Origin: Dyadobacter sp. LHD-138
Lineage (GTDB): Bacteria; Bacteroidota; Bacteroidia; Cytophagales; Spirosomataceae
Assembly (NCBI RefSeq): GCF_030929615.1
Contig: NZ_JAVFVU010000012.1
Span: 162,126-226,125, forward strand
Reading direction: 5' to 3'
DNA length: 64,000 nt
Under the pieces are notes generated by a model. That model had not been told where the DNA came from, ran no database searches, and saw only the letters and a list, made by a program, of their open reading frames with translations. Below, piece after piece: positions 16,225 through 26,177 of the stretch. The translations under genes and the position numbers were made by a program. Every line of letters starts with the position of its first letter. Positions within the stretch are counted from its first letter, which is position 1.

Positions 16225-16989
16225 CTATATCTCGCGGATCCAGATATTACGGAAACTCGTTGTATTGTTATGATCCTGCAATTTGATCGGACCTGCACCA
16301 TGTGGCGTAGCCATTGGCTGACCAACATAAGGCGTTGTTCCCTGAATAGCGGTGTGGTTCTGCACCACGACACCGTTATGAATTACCGTGATGTAAGGTG
16401 GAATGGTCATTTGTCCATCCTTGTTGAAATGCGGCGCCGTGTAAACAACGTCATAAGTCTGCCACTCACCTGGTCCAACCGTCGCATTGACCATCGGCAT
16501 CGTTTGTTTGTAAATAGAACCAGCCTGTCCGTTTGAATACGTCGGGTTATTGTAGCTGTCAAGTACCTGAAGCTCATAAATCCCCTGCATAAAAATCCCG
16601 CTGTTACCACGTCCCTGGCCGCTTCCTTCAACTTTTGCAGGCGTACGCCACTCGATATGGAGCTGATAATCTGTGAAAGTTTTTTTAGTCTGGATATCCC
16701 CTTTTTTAGGCGCACATGTCAACGTGCCATCAGCCACAGTCCATGGTGCCGGGCCATTTCCTTCATTCCCTGAAACCCACTGATCCAGATTTTTACCGTC
16801 AAATAAAACAATAGCATCCGAAGGTGCCGTAAATCCGGAAACAGCAGCTGAGCCTTTGCCCGGTGTTACGATACGGGGAACCGGAGTCCATAATTCGCTT
16901 GATTCAGGTGTTTGTTTTGAGGGCTGTAACTGCGCATAGGATGCAGCTGCTGTCAAAATACCAGCCACAATCATTGTAATTTTTTTCAT
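16225..16989 (-). CDS. Secreted DUF1080 (3-keto-glycoside hydrolase-type) protein
   Basis: The 254-residue protein has a signal peptide (GILTAAASYAQ) and a single DUF1080 concanavalin-like domain. Motifs are IVLFDGKNLDQWV, WTVADGTLTCAPKKG, TKKTFTDYQLHIEWRTP, GNSGIFMQGIYELQVLDSY and a C-terminal GPIKLQDHNNTTSFRNIWIR. Members of this family have been linked to cleavage of 3-keto-glycosides; others are only annotated as glycoside hydrolase 16-like. It is divergent from the GH92 gene, and the operator-like palindrome in the shared upstream region could control both. It acts in the periplasm or at the cell surface. Confidence 0.85.
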   Translation of the reverse strand: MKKITMIVAGILTAAASYAQLQPSKQTPESSELWTPVPRIVTPGKGSAAVSGFTAPSDAIVLFDGKNLDQWVSGNEGNGPAPWTVADGTLTCAPKKGDIQTKKTFTDYQLHIEWRTPAKVEGSGQGRGNSGIFMQGIYELQVLDSYNNPTYSNGQAGSIYKQTMPMVNATVGPGEWQTYDVVYTAPHFNKDGQMTIPPYITVIHNGVVVQNHTAIQGTTPYVGQPMATPHGAGPIKLQDHNNTTSFRNIWIREI

Positions 16990-17184
16990 AGATGATCAAT
17001 CGATTTTATTTGAAAATTATAAGGTTTAAAAAATACTGATTTACTCATTTTCCGGGAAAGCCGGCAAATTCATTTCTGTTGAAAGAAATTAATAAACGTT
17101 AACTTCCCTTAGAGATTTCAAATTTAGGCGTCTTGAATTGTATAATTAGCACAAATTTTGAAAATATAAATTGCTTACCCGTTT

Positions 17185-17198
17185 GCTAAAACGTTTTA
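17185..17198. promoter_or_regulatory. LacI-type operator before the GH92 gene
   Basis: TAAAACGTTTTA (17187-17198) is a perfect palindrome with the central CG typical of LacI-family operators. It lies 42 bases before the GH92 start and shares the flank GCTAAA with the two operators before susC. A weaker TAAACGTTAA lies 95 bases further left. Confidence 0.6.
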
Positions 17199-17240
17199 TT
17201 TATACTTTTAACCCAAAATTAATCCTGACCGACACCCTTT

Positions 17241-19601
17241 ATGCGCTCATTTTTCCTAAACACCCATAGCAAAATTACCTTGCGAAAGTTACTTTCGGCG
17301 GCGGCTATTTTTGCTACACTGAATGTTTCCGCCCAAAAATCCACAGAAAATTATGTCCGGTATGCACATCCGCTGATCGGAACCGCTAAAATGGGACACA
17401 CCTATCCGGGGGCAACCGTTCCATTTGGTATGGTTCAGCTGAGCCCCGATACCGATACGCTCCCATATGGTGTAAAGGGCAAATACAATCCTGATGTGTA
17501 CAAATTCTGTGCGGGTTATCAGTACGACAGCAAAACCATCGTAGGTTTCAGCCATACGCATTTCAGCGGAACAGGGCATTCGGATCTGGGCGATTTTCTG
17601 ATCATGCCAACAACCGGGAAACTGCAATTGAACAGCGGCACGGAAGATAAACCCGAAAACGGCTATCGTTCTGCTTTTTCACATAAAAATGAAGTGGCAG
17701 AGCCTTCCTATTATAAGGTAAAACTCGACGATCATAATATCACCGCCGAACTGACAGCGAGCAACCGTGTGGGCATGCACCAGTATACTTTCCCGAAGTC
17801 GGATGAAGCGCACATTATTCTGGATCTGATGGCCGGGATTTACCAGTACGACAATAAGAATGTCTGGACTTTTGTACGGGTTGAAAATGATACCCTGATC
17901 ACCGGTTTCCGTCAAACGAACGGCTGGGCGAGAACACGCACCGTTTATTTCGCCATGACTTTCAGTAAACCGTTCCGTACCTATGGCACCAAAATTGATG
18001 ACAACAATGTCTACAAAGGTTTCTGGAAAAAATTTGATCAGGAGCATAACTTCCCGGAAGTTGCCGGAAGAAATCTGAAAATGTATTTCGATTTCCAGAC
18101 TGCGGAAAACGAACAGATCAAGATCAAATTTGCCATATCGCCTGTGAGTACGCAGGGTGCTCTGGCCAACATGAAAGTTGAAATCCCGCACTGGGATTTT
18201 GACCGTGTAAAAACAGAGGGGCAGGCACTTTGGAATAAGGAATTCAATAAAGTAGCGGTAAAAACGATCCATGAGGATGATAAGGTGAATTTTTATACCG
18301 CGATGTATCACTCGTTTTTAGGCCCGACAACCTATATGGATGTTGATGGATCTTACAAAGGGCTGGATATGAATATTTATAAAACAGACGGTTCAACCAA
18401 TTATACCAGTTTCTCTCTTTGGGACACTTACAGAACACTGCACCCGCTTTTCAACGTCTTGCAGCCTGCACGCAATGCCGATATGATCAAATCCATGATG
18501 GCGCATTATAACCAGAGCGTGCATAAAATGCTTCCCGTCTGGTCGCATTATGCCAATGAAAACTGGTGTATGATCGGCTACCATTCCGTACCGGTTATTG
18601 CCGATGCCGTGATCAAGGGGAATGCTAATTTTGATGTAAACAAGGCGTTGGAAGCCTGTGTGACCACAGCAAGAAACAAATATTATGACGGCCTGAGCTA
18701 CTATATGGAAAAGGGTTTTGTGCCGGACGACAAAAACACATCGTCGGTTTCCAAGACGCTGGAATATGCCTATGACGACTGGTGTATTGCGCAAATGGCG
18801 AAAAAACTTGGCCGTAATGATATTTACGAAGAGTTTAGCAAGCGTGCCAGTAACTATAAAAATGTTTACGATGCGTCCATCGGATTTATGCGCCCGAAAC
18901 TGAACGACGGCAGCTGGCGGAAAGAATTTGACCCGCTGGATACACACGGACAAGGTTTTATAGAAGGCAATTCCTGGAATTACAGTTTGTATGTGCCCCA
19001 GGCACCGGCCGAAATGATCGCACTGATGGGTGGTAAGAAACGTTTCACGGCACATCTCGATTCACTTTTCAGCATGAATTTGCCGGATAAATATTTCGAA
19101 AATACGGAAGACATTTCGCGTGAAGGGATTATCGGAAATTATGTGCACGGAAATGAGCCCTCACATCACGTGGCTTATCTTTACAACTGGCTTGACCAGC
19201 CCTGGAAAACGGAAGACAAAGTCCGGATGATTTTGAAAGCCATGTACAAACCCACCGTCGATGGCCTGGGTGGTAACGATGATTTCGGACAAATGAGTGC
19301 CTGGTTTATTTTCAGTTCGCTTGGCTTTTACCCGGTCGCTCCCGGTTCGGACCAGTATATTATCGGTAGTCCGGCGGTACAAAATGCCAGGCTGAACCTT
19401 GAAAATGGCAAAACTTTTGAAATTGATGTAAAAGATCAGGCCGACAAAAATGTATACATTCAGAAAATAGAACTGAACGGTAAAGTTTTGACGCGCAATT
19501 ACATCACACATACCGAAATAATGGACGGAGGCCAAATTAAATTTTACATGGGAGCCAAACCAAACAAGAAAAGAGTGGTAAATAACGCGATTAAGAAATG
19601 A
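17241..19601 (+). CDS. GH92 family alpha-mannosidase
   Basis: This 786-residue secreted protein (signal peptide ending NVSAQ) begins its GH92 fold with HPLIGTAKMGHTYPGATVPF and GYQYDSKTIVGFSHTHFSGT. The C-terminal catalytic (alpha/alpha)6 domain contains FSLWDTYRTLHPLFN, GYHSVPVIADAVIKGN, FIEGNSWNYSLYVPQ and GNEPSHHVAYLYNW. DFGQMSAWFIFSSLGFYPV and GSPAVQNARLNL close the domain. The family removes alpha-linked mannose with calcium, typically from N-glycans or mannan. It lies just upstream of a LacI regulator and a SusCD pair and is preceded by a LacI-type operator, so it is probably part of the same utilisation locus. Confidence 0.95.
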   Translation: MRSFFLNTHSKITLRKLLSAAAIFATLNVSAQKSTENYVRYAHPLIGTAKMGHTYPGATVPFGMVQLSPDTDTLPYGVKGKYNPDVYKFCAGYQYDSKTIVGFSHTHFSGTGHSDLGDFLIMPTTGKLQLNSGTEDKPENGYRSAFSHKNEVAEPSYYKVKLDDHNITAELTASNRVGMHQYTFPKSDEAHIILDLMAGIYQYDNKNVWTFVRVENDTLITGFRQTNGWARTRTVYFAMTFSKPFRTYGTKIDDNNVYKGFWKKFDQEHNFPEVAGRNLKMYFDFQTAENEQIKIKFAISPVSTQGALANMKVEIPHWDFDRVKTEGQALWNKEFNKVAVKTIHEDDKVNFYTAMYHSFLGPTTYMDVDGSYKGLDMNIYKTDGSTNYTSFSLWDTYRTLHPLFNVLQPARNADMIKSMMAHYNQSVHKMLPVWSHYANENWCMIGYHSVPVIADAVIKGNANFDVNKALEACVTTARNKYYDGLSYYMEKGFVPDDKNTSSVSKTLEYAYDDWCIAQMAKKLGRNDIYEEFSKRASNYKNVYDASIGFMRPKLNDGSWRKEFDPLDTHGQGFIEGNSWNYSLYVPQAPAEMIALMGGKKRFTAHLDSLFSMNLPDKYFENTEDISREGIIGNYVHGNEPSHHVAYLYNWLDQPWKTEDKVRMILKAMYKPTVDGLGGNDDFGQMSAWFIFSSLGFYPVAPGSDQYIIGSPAVQNARLNLENGKTFEIDVKDQADKNVYIQKIELNGKVLTRNYITHTEIMDGGQIKFYMGAKPNKKRVVNNAIKK

Positions 19602-19701
19602 TTGTGTATATTGCTATCTGAATTTTTTATGTAAAAGATATTGGAAGTAAAAGTTCATTGGAATCTCGTATTCTGGTGAATTTTTATTTTTACTGCACAA
19701 C

Positions 19702-20748
19702 ATGACAGAAATAACGGCCAGTAAAATGACGAAAAAGCTTTCCATTCGGGATATTGGAAGGGAATTGGGAATCTCCATAACCACAGTATCCTTTATTTTA
19801 AACGGGAAAGCAAAGGAAAAAAGAATCAGTGCGGCGCTAACTGAAAAGGTCTTAAAATTCGTCGAGGAAGTAAATTTCAAACCCAACATGATGGCGCAGG
19901 GATTGAGGACGGGAAAGTCCAAGATCATTTGTCTCATGGTTGAAGATATCTCCAACAACCTTCTTTTTGCCCAGGTCGCAAGGCTCATTGAGGAAGAAGC
20001 ACATAACAAGGGTTACCGGATTATTTATTGCAGCACGGGCAACAAGAAGGAAAAGGCACTGGAGCTGATCCGTTTGTTCCGCGACCGCTCCATTGATGGC
20101 TACATCATCACACCTCCGGAGGGAATCGAAAATGAGGTACAATCGCTGATCAACGAAGGTATTCCGGTTGTTTTGATAGACCGAAACCTGCCCAAGCTGA
20201 AATGCAGCCATGTGGTGATTGAAAACCTGAACAGTACCCATGAAGCCATCAATCACCTGATTAGCAACGGCTTCAAAAATATCGCTTTTGTAACACTGGA
20301 TTCAGACCAGACGCAAATGGCAGACCGTTTGGCTGGTTATGAAAAAGCAGTCTCGGAGCACGGTTTAAAATCCTATGTTAAAAAACTTGGTTTTCACGAA
20401 AGTCCTGACCTGAATATCAATGAAATTGTCTCTTTCCTTGACGAAAACAGGGATATTGACGCGGTTTTCTTCTCTACAAACTACATCGGCGTCTGGGGTC
20501 TCCAGGCTATCAAAATCCTGAATTTGCTTATCCCAAAAGATATTGCCGTCATTTCTTTCGACGATCAGGACCTTTTCAAATTTTACAGCCCTTCCATTAC
20601 AGTTGTTGCCCAGCCCGTACCCCATATTTCCAATCACATTATCAAATTGATGCTTAATGCACTGGAAGAAAAAGATACCACTGTGCACGAAATTGTTTTG
20701 CCTGCAAAACTAATTGTAAGAGAGTCTTCTGCACTAAAAAATGCCTGA
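19702..20748 (+). CDS. LacI-family regulator of the sugar utilisation locus
   Basis: The 348-residue protein starts with a LacI head (SIRDIGRELGISITTVSFIL, then NGKAKEKRIS), a hinge helix region (NFKPNMMAQGLRTGKSKII) and a sugar-binding core (IICLMVEDISNNLLFAQVAR, later KDIAVISFDDQDLFKFYSPS and ESSAL at the end). It lies 100 bases after the GH92 gene and 410 bases before susC. The matching palindromes GCTAAATCGATTTAGC upstream of susC are the most likely binding sites. The effector is unknown, presumably a breakdown product of the locus's glycan. An internal ATG at 19726 is an alternative start. Confidence 0.92.
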   Translation: MTEITASKMTKKLSIRDIGRELGISITTVSFILNGKAKEKRISAALTEKVLKFVEEVNFKPNMMAQGLRTGKSKIICLMVEDISNNLLFAQVARLIEEEAHNKGYRIIYCSTGNKKEKALELIRLFRDRSIDGYIITPPEGIENEVQSLINEGIPVVLIDRNLPKLKCSHVVIENLNSTHEAINHLISNGFKNIAFVTLDSDQTQMADRLAGYEKAVSEHGLKSYVKKLGFHESPDLNINEIVSFLDENRDIDAVFFSTNYIGVWGLQAIKILNLLIPKDIAVISFDDQDLFKFYSPSITVVAQPVPHISNHIIKLMLNALEEKDTTVHEIVLPAKLIVRESSALKNA

Positions 20749-20946
20749 AAAGTCCTATCTATAAATATGTATTTATAAGATAACATTTGCATCATACTAA
20801 GATAACGTCTAACTTGGCACCCAAATTGGAGCCAGGAGTTCTTGTTACGCCTCTCCCGGAATCAGACAGTGATTCTACTTAAAATCCCTACTATTTCTAA
20901 CTTTATTACAATTTATTGAAATTTAAATATTTAAAAACCAAAAAAT

Positions 20947-20962
20947 GCTAAATCGATTTAGC
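20947..20962. promoter_or_regulatory. LacI-type operator 1 of susCD
   Basis: GCTAAATCGATTTAGC is a perfect 16-bp palindrome with central CG. Its centre lies 160 bp from that of the second copy, a spacing that would suit DNA looping by a tetramer or cooperative dimers. Confidence 0.7.
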
Positions 20963-21106
20963 GATATTTAAAAAAATATAACTTTTAAAATATTACAAAA
21001 ACAAGAATTAGTTAAGCTTATACGCAATCCCTTCTTTCAGTCATTCCCCAATAAAATTTTGTAACCCCATGAAGATTAAAGGATTTCACTATGCGCTTGA
21101 CTAAAA

Positions 21107-21122
21107 ACTAAATCGATTTAGC
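21107..21122. promoter_or_regulatory. LacI-type operator 2 of susCD
   Basis: CTAAATCGATTTAG is a perfect 14-bp palindrome identical in core to operator 1. It lies 36 bases before the susC start, in a position to block transcription or translation initiation. Confidence 0.7.
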
Positions 21123-21157
21123 TCCTAACAATTATTCTTAAAAACAGATCTAAGTAC

Positions 21158-24100
21158 ATGAAAAGAAAAGTATTCGCAAATCATTTCTGGCCTAGAAGCG
21201 GGAAATTCCGGATGTTATGTCTGAGCTCTCTTTCTCTGGCCCTGTGCTTTTCCTCTCCGGCATCACGCGCGGAAAGTGGAAAAGGATTGGTCACTCCGCT
21301 GATTACGAACAATGCTTCGGCAGAAGACATTGAGGTAAAAGGTAAAGTGGTAAGCGCCAAAGACAAATCCGGCCTGCCTGGTGTGACGATCGTTCTCAAA
21401 GGGACAGAAAAAGGTGTGACAACCGATATTGAGGGTAACTACACCATCACGGTGGGCAGCCCCCAGGATGTGTTGGTGTTCTCCTTTGTAGGAAGCATCA
21501 CGCAGGAAATTACCGTAGGGAACAAATCAGTAATCGATGTTGACCTTGCTGAAAATGCAAAATTACTGAATGAAGTAGTGGTTGTAGGGTATGGTACACA
21601 AACAAGAGAAAGAACTACTTCTGCGATTTCCAATATCACTCAAGAAAACTTCAACAAGTCCGGCGCACGTAACGCGATGGACCTTATCCAGGGAAAAGTT
21701 GCGGGTTTGAACATCAACAGAAGCGGATCCAACCCTAATTCAGGCGTATCCATGCAGTTGCGCGGTGTAACCTCGCTTACCGGTGGTTTGGCTCCGCTTG
21801 TGGTTATTGACGGTATCCCGGGTGGTAACCTTGACCTTTTGCAGCAGGATGACGTTGAATCGATCAGTGTTTTGAAAGACGGTTCAGCCGCAGCTATTTA
21901 TGGTACACGTGCCAATGGTGGTGTAATTCTGGTAACAACCAAGAAAGGTATAGCCGGCAACGCGAAGTTCGATTACAATACCTATTTCAGAAAGGAATAT
22001 GTGCGTAACCGCCCTGACTTCATGAACGCTGACCAGTACCGTGCCAAAATTGCTGAGGGAATCATTCCAAAAAGCAGCGATTACGGTTCCACGACCGATG
22101 CGTACGATGCCCTGATCAACCACGGTAATCTTAGCCAAAACCATAACCTGGCCATGTCGGGTGGTGGAAAAAGCACTACCTACCGCGCCAGTCTTTACTA
22201 TCAGGATTTGCAGGGTATTGCCAAAGAAAATGGTCGCAAGCAATATGGTGGCCGTTTGAGCATTATGCAAACCGGTTTGAAAGACCGTTTGACAGCACAG
22301 GTTAATTTGGCAACCAATTTTAACAAAGCCAACCTTTTGGGTGGCGGAGGCTGGGAAGGTTCACTCATCAGAAACCCGACCCTGTCCTTCTTAAATCCGG
22401 ACGGAAGTTATTATTTCGAGCAAACGAGTACCAACGAAGTCGCCCGTTTGAAACAGGAAACCAACCGTCGCCAGCAGCAAACTTCCTCCGCGGACGCGAA
22501 GTTAAATCTGGAAATCCTCCCTGGTTTGCAGGCATCTATTTTCGGAGCCGTGCAGCGCAACAGCTATATTGATGGCCAATACCGTTCGCTTGCCTCTGAG
22601 TTTTCGAAAGAAAATGATGTGTATCCAAATGGCGGTTATGCAAGAAGAAACACTTTTCTGAGCACCAACTATACCGTTGAACCAACGATTTCTTTTGACA
22701 AAACATTTGGTACGGATCACACAATCAATGCGGTTGGAGGTTATAGTTATCAATATGCCGTACAGGAAAACTTCGAGGCAGCCAACTATGGTTTTGTAAA
22801 TGATATCTTCGGAGAAAACAACCTTGGAGCCGGTAGCCAGCTTATTACCGGAAAAGCCACTATGGGTAGCGGAAAAGGCGATAACACCTTGATCGCTTTC
22901 TTCGGAAGGGCTAACTACTCTTTCGCTGACAAGTATATGGTTTCTTTGATTCTACGTCATGAAGGTTCTTCACGCTTTGGGGTTAACAACAAGTGGGGAA
23001 ATTTCCCGGCGGCTTCTGTTGGCTGGAACCTGAGCAAGGAGAAGTTCATGGAAAACATCCATTTCGTAAACAGTCTTAAACTGAGAGCCGGATTTGGGGT
23101 AACGGGTAACCAGGATATTGCCAACTATTCTTCCCTGGTTACTTTGGGAACTGGTGGAGTGTACCGAAACCCGGACGGAGAATGGAGACAGACCTATGGT
23201 CCGAACAGAAACCCGAACCCGAACCTTAAATGGGAACGCAAAAAAGAATTCAACTTTGGTGTCGATTTCGCAGTATTGAACAAAAGATTGAGCGGGTCTC
23301 TTGATGTCTTCAAACGTGTTACCAGCGACTTGTTATACGAATACACTTCGCAGTTGCCCCCATTTGTACGTGAGACAATTTACACGAACGTAGGTTCTAT
23401 CTCAAACAAAGGTGTGGAACTTACTTTGAGCGGCGTTGCCGTAAAAACGCAGGACTTTACCTGGAACATCGATGCAACCGGAAGTTATGTTACCAACAAA
23501 GCAGATGATCTTTCCAACGACGTGTTTAAAGTTGAAGCAATATCTACCTCAAGCATCGGTGGTTATGGCGACTTAGGACAGGCAATTCGCATCGAACAGG
23601 GTGGAAAAATGGGGAACTTCTACGGAAAACGTTTTGCAGGATTTACTGAAGATGGGAAATGGTTATTCTACAACCGTAAAGGCGATAAAGTAAGATTCGA
23701 TCAGATCAATAATTCAAACGATCCTAACGTATCAGACCTTGCTGTGATCGGTAACGCGATTCCTAAGTTCAACGCATCGTTGACCAACAACTTTACTTAT
23801 AAGAATTTGAGCCTTCGCGTGTTCCTGAGAGGTCGTTTTGATTACGATATCTTAAACACCATGGACCTTTCTTACGGTAACAAAGTTTCTCTTCCGAACA
23901 ACTTGCTGAACAGCGCTTTTGGAAAAAATGCAAAACTTAATGATACCTACCAATACTCTGACTACTACCTGGAGTCGGGAAGTTTCCTAAAACTTGACGA
24001 GATCACATTAAGCTACAATTTCAATCTTAAAAGTGATATCATCCGTAGTCTTCGTGTGTATGCAACAGGTTCAAACCTGGCCACATTCACCAAATACACG

Positions 24101-24235
24101 GGTAACGATCCTGACTTTGTAAATGACACAGGTCTTGGAAGAGAAGAAGACGGGCAACGCCGCCTAGGTATCGATGGCCGTAGCGCTTATCCAAATACCC
24201 GTTCATTCTTAGTAGGTCTTAGTTTTGGTTTTTAA
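21158..24235 (+). CDS. SusC/RagA-type TonB-linked outer-membrane transporter
   Basis: The 1025-residue protein has a long signal sequence, then a carboxypeptidase-regulatory-like domain at about residues 58-135 (VKGKVVSAKDKSGLPGVTIV). The TonB-box region follows (LNEVVVVGYGTQ), then the plug (ARNAMDLIQGKVAGLNI, GTRANGGVILVTTKKG) and a C-terminal barrel ending in Phe. With SusD it forms the pedal-bin importer for oligosaccharides. The substrate is not readable from sequence; the GH92 and DUF1080 neighbours hint at mannose-containing or oxidised sugars. The stop and the susD start share one base. Two LacI-type operators precede it. Confidence 0.96.
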   Translation: MKRKVFANHFWPRSGKFRMLCLSSLSLALCFSSPASRAESGKGLVTPLITNNASAEDIEVKGKVVSAKDKSGLPGVTIVLKGTEKGVTTDIEGNYTITVGSPQDVLVFSFVGSITQEITVGNKSVIDVDLAENAKLLNEVVVVGYGTQTRERTTSAISNITQENFNKSGARNAMDLIQGKVAGLNINRSGSNPNSGVSMQLRGVTSLTGGLAPLVVIDGIPGGNLDLLQQDDVESISVLKDGSAAAIYGTRANGGVILVTTKKGIAGNAKFDYNTYFRKEYVRNRPDFMNADQYRAKIAEGIIPKSSDYGSTTDAYDALINHGNLSQNHNLAMSGGGKSTTYRASLYYQDLQGIAKENGRKQYGGRLSIMQTGLKDRLTAQVNLATNFNKANLLGGGGWEGSLIRNPTLSFLNPDGSYYFEQTSTNEVARLKQETNRRQQQTSSADAKLNLEILPGLQASIFGAVQRNSYIDGQYRSLASEFSKENDVYPNGGYARRNTFLSTNYTVEPTISFDKTFGTDHTINAVGGYSYQYAVQENFEAANYGFVNDIFGENNLGAGSQLITGKATMGSGKGDNTLIAFFGRANYSFADKYMVSLILRHEGSSRFGVNNKWGNFPAASVGWNLSKEKFMENIHFVNSLKLRAGFGVTGNQDIANYSSLVTLGTGGVYRNPDGEWRQTYGPNRNPNPNLKWERKKEFNFGVDFAVLNKRLSGSLDVFKRVTSDLLYEYTSQLPPFVRETIYTNVGSISNKGVELTLSGVAVKTQDFTWNIDATGSYVTNKADDLSNDVFKVEAISTSSIGGYGDLGQAIRIEQGGKMGNFYGKRFAGFTEDGKWLFYNRKGDKVRFDQINNSNDPNVSDLAVIGNAIPKFNASLTNNFTYKNLSLRVFLRGRFDYDILNTMDLSYGNKVSLPNNLLNSAFGKNAKLNDTYQYSDYYLESGSFLKLDEITLSYNFNLKSDIIRSLRVYATGSNLATFTKYTGNDPDFVNDTGLGREEDGQRRLGIDGRSAYPNTRSFLVGLSFGF

Positions 24236-25893
24236 TGTTAACAAAAATGATAAATTTTAAAAAAGCATTCAAAATTGCGGCAATGGCATTGCCTTTGTTC
24301 GCAACAACTGCCTGTACCGATCTGGACGAAAACATATACGATCAGCTGGTAACAGACAATTTCTATAACAATAAAAATGAAGTTATTTCCGCTGTACTTC
24401 GTCCTTACACCCACGCCAACGCATGGGCAACACCGGGACAAGATGGCTGGTGGCGCTTAAACGAACTTTCAGCGGATCAACTGGCGTGGCCGGTAAAAGG
24501 TCGTCACGGACAGGATGGTGGAAAGTGGTTACGTTTGCACTACCACAGCTGGACTCCCGATGAAGAAGCAGTATGGGGTGCATGGAGACTGATGTGGTGG
24601 GGCCTTGGTCTTTGTACCGACCCAATCGAAGCTTTGGAAAGCCGTACACCTGCTGCCATGGGTATTACGGACGCGGAAAAAGTAGCCTATATTTCCGAGC
24701 TGAAACTTTTACGTGCCTTCCATTATCTGAAACTGATGAGCTTATTTGGTAACATTCCAACCGTTACCAAAGTGGGAGATCCTGTAAGCCCTCCTACCCA
24801 GCCGCGTGCAGAGGTTTTCAAGTTTATTGAAAAAGAAATCCTTGACAACATCGCCGCTGCTCCAAAGCTTTCACAGGCAATGATCGGTCGTATGACGCAG
24901 GCAGGTGGTTATGCCATGTTGGTAGAATTGTATCTGAATGCAGAAACCTGGACGGGAACAGCGCGTTGGGATGACTGTGTTGCGGCTGCTAATAAGCTGA
25001 TCAACGGTGAAGCTGGCGGACTTAATGGCGCGCCGGCTTTGGATGACAACCTGACGGATACTTACAAACCAGCGAACTTCCAGTCGAAGGAAATTCTTTT
25101 CCAAATTGCTTACGAATTCAAAAAAGCGACGGCCCAGCCGCAATGGACGGGAGATTTCTATCACTTCCAGCAGCGTTACATCTACGGTGGTGCGCGTAAC
25201 GGAAACGACGGTGTGGTGGTAATCCCTGGTGTTTATCCAACTTTCAAAACTGCTGATAAGAGAAAGAAAGAGTGGATTCTGGAAGGAACGCAATATCAGT
25301 ATGCTGACCCGACAAAACCGGTTCTGGCAACAGGAGGAAATGAGTACGATAACCAGCCGCTTGTTTTTGTTGACAACATTCGTAAAAACAAAACGCTTCA
25401 GGCCGGACAGGATCCTTCCACTTTGGCTTCTGACATGACGCAGGGTGAAGAAAACAGTGGTGTTCGTTTTAACAAATACAAACTGGGTGCGCTTGAAGAT
25501 CCAAACTACAATGGATCCGACTGGTCAGTTTACCGTTTGTCGTGGGTAATGTTTGCAAAAGCGGAAGCCCTTATGCGCAAAAATGGCAAGGTGGCAACAC
25601 AGGAAGCTGTTGATCTTGTAAACCAGGTGAAAAAACGTGCGTACACATCGGATGCATGGGCTACTGAAAAGTACACCACTTCGACTTTGACCATCGACGA
25701 ATTGCTGGCTGAACGCGGACGTGAGTTTATCTTCGAAGGTTTCCGTCGTGATGATCTGATCCGTTTTGACAAGTTCACCTCGGCAGCCTGGTGGGACCAC
25801 AAACCAACCGAGTCATACAAAAAACTTTTCCCGATCCCACGCAGACAAATCACCCTTAACGTGAATTTGAAACAAAACGAGGGTTATAACTAA
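24235..25893 (+). CDS. SusD/RagB-type surface glycan-binding lipoprotein
   Basis: The 552-residue lipoprotein (lipobox ATTAC near residue 25) shows the SusD order. An N-terminal DENIYDQLVTDNFYNNKNE is followed by a TPR-like helical region (ELKLLRAFHYLKLMSLFGNI) and the family's C-terminal LLAERGREFIFEGFRRDDL and FPIPRRQI. It captures glycans on the cell surface and hands them to SusC. The first ATG overlaps the susC stop by one base (TAATG), indicating coupling; an in-frame ATG at 24247 would give a more usual lipoprotein signal. A stem-loop follows at 25928. Confidence 0.95.
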   Translation: MLTKMINFKKAFKIAAMALPLFATTACTDLDENIYDQLVTDNFYNNKNEVISAVLRPYTHANAWATPGQDGWWRLNELSADQLAWPVKGRHGQDGGKWLRLHYHSWTPDEEAVWGAWRLMWWGLGLCTDPIEALESRTPAAMGITDAEKVAYISELKLLRAFHYLKLMSLFGNIPTVTKVGDPVSPPTQPRAEVFKFIEKEILDNIAAAPKLSQAMIGRMTQAGGYAMLVELYLNAETWTGTARWDDCVAAANKLINGEAGGLNGAPALDDNLTDTYKPANFQSKEILFQIAYEFKKATAQPQWTGDFYHFQQRYIYGGARNGNDGVVVIPGVYPTFKTADKRKKEWILEGTQYQYADPTKPVLATGGNEYDNQPLVFVDNIRKNKTLQAGQDPSTLASDMTQGEENSGVRFNKYKLGALEDPNYNGSDWSVYRLSWVMFAKAEALMRKNGKVATQEAVDLVNQVKKRAYTSDAWATEKYTTSTLTIDELLAERGREFIFEGFRRDDLIRFDKFTSAAWWDHKPTESYKKLFPIPRRQITLNVNLKQNEGYN

Positions 25894-25927
25894 GAAATAA
25901 CTATTCCTTACACTTAGCTTTTCTTAC

Positions 25928-25969
25928 AAATCCAACGACGGTTCATGTTAAGTACCGGCCGTTGGATTT
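25928..25969 (+). terminator. Stem-loop after susD
   Basis: AAATCCAACG pairs with CGTTGGATTT. There is only a short T-rich tail, so it may be a partial terminator that lowers expression of the downstream DUF1080 gene. Confidence 0.5.
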
Positions 25970-26177
25970 GTTAATTTCTTAAAGTGCGCATATTGTTTTT
26001 TTCAAATGGAGATTACCCAAAAAGTAAACCTCCTTATTATTTCATAAGACTTCAATACTAGCCCTTTAAAAAATGAATCGGAAAATGATTTCCCATCAAA
26101 AGAAATGTGATTTTCCCGATTCTTATATCGTAATTTGTTCCTCTTTTTATTATAAACCAATTAAGCTTACTTACTGT

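Larger units (their letters stand above)
20749..21157. promoter_or_regulatory. Regulatory region of the susCD operon
   Basis: This 409-base AT-rich region carries two near-identical LacI-type palindromes, listed separately. It also has an imperfect -7-like AACATTTG and a small hairpin near 20813-20836 (TTGGC...GCCA). No ORF is visible. The long leader is usual for SusC genes. Confidence 0.7.

Noticed and set aside
16042..16536. 164-residue ORF antisense to the DUF1080 gene and spanning the repeat region
   Set aside because: It covers the terminal part of a well-supported gene on the other strand and repeated non-coding DNA.
18393..19055. 220-residue ORF antisense to the GH92 gene
   Set aside because: Shadow of a well-conserved GH92 coding sequence with no recognisable motif.
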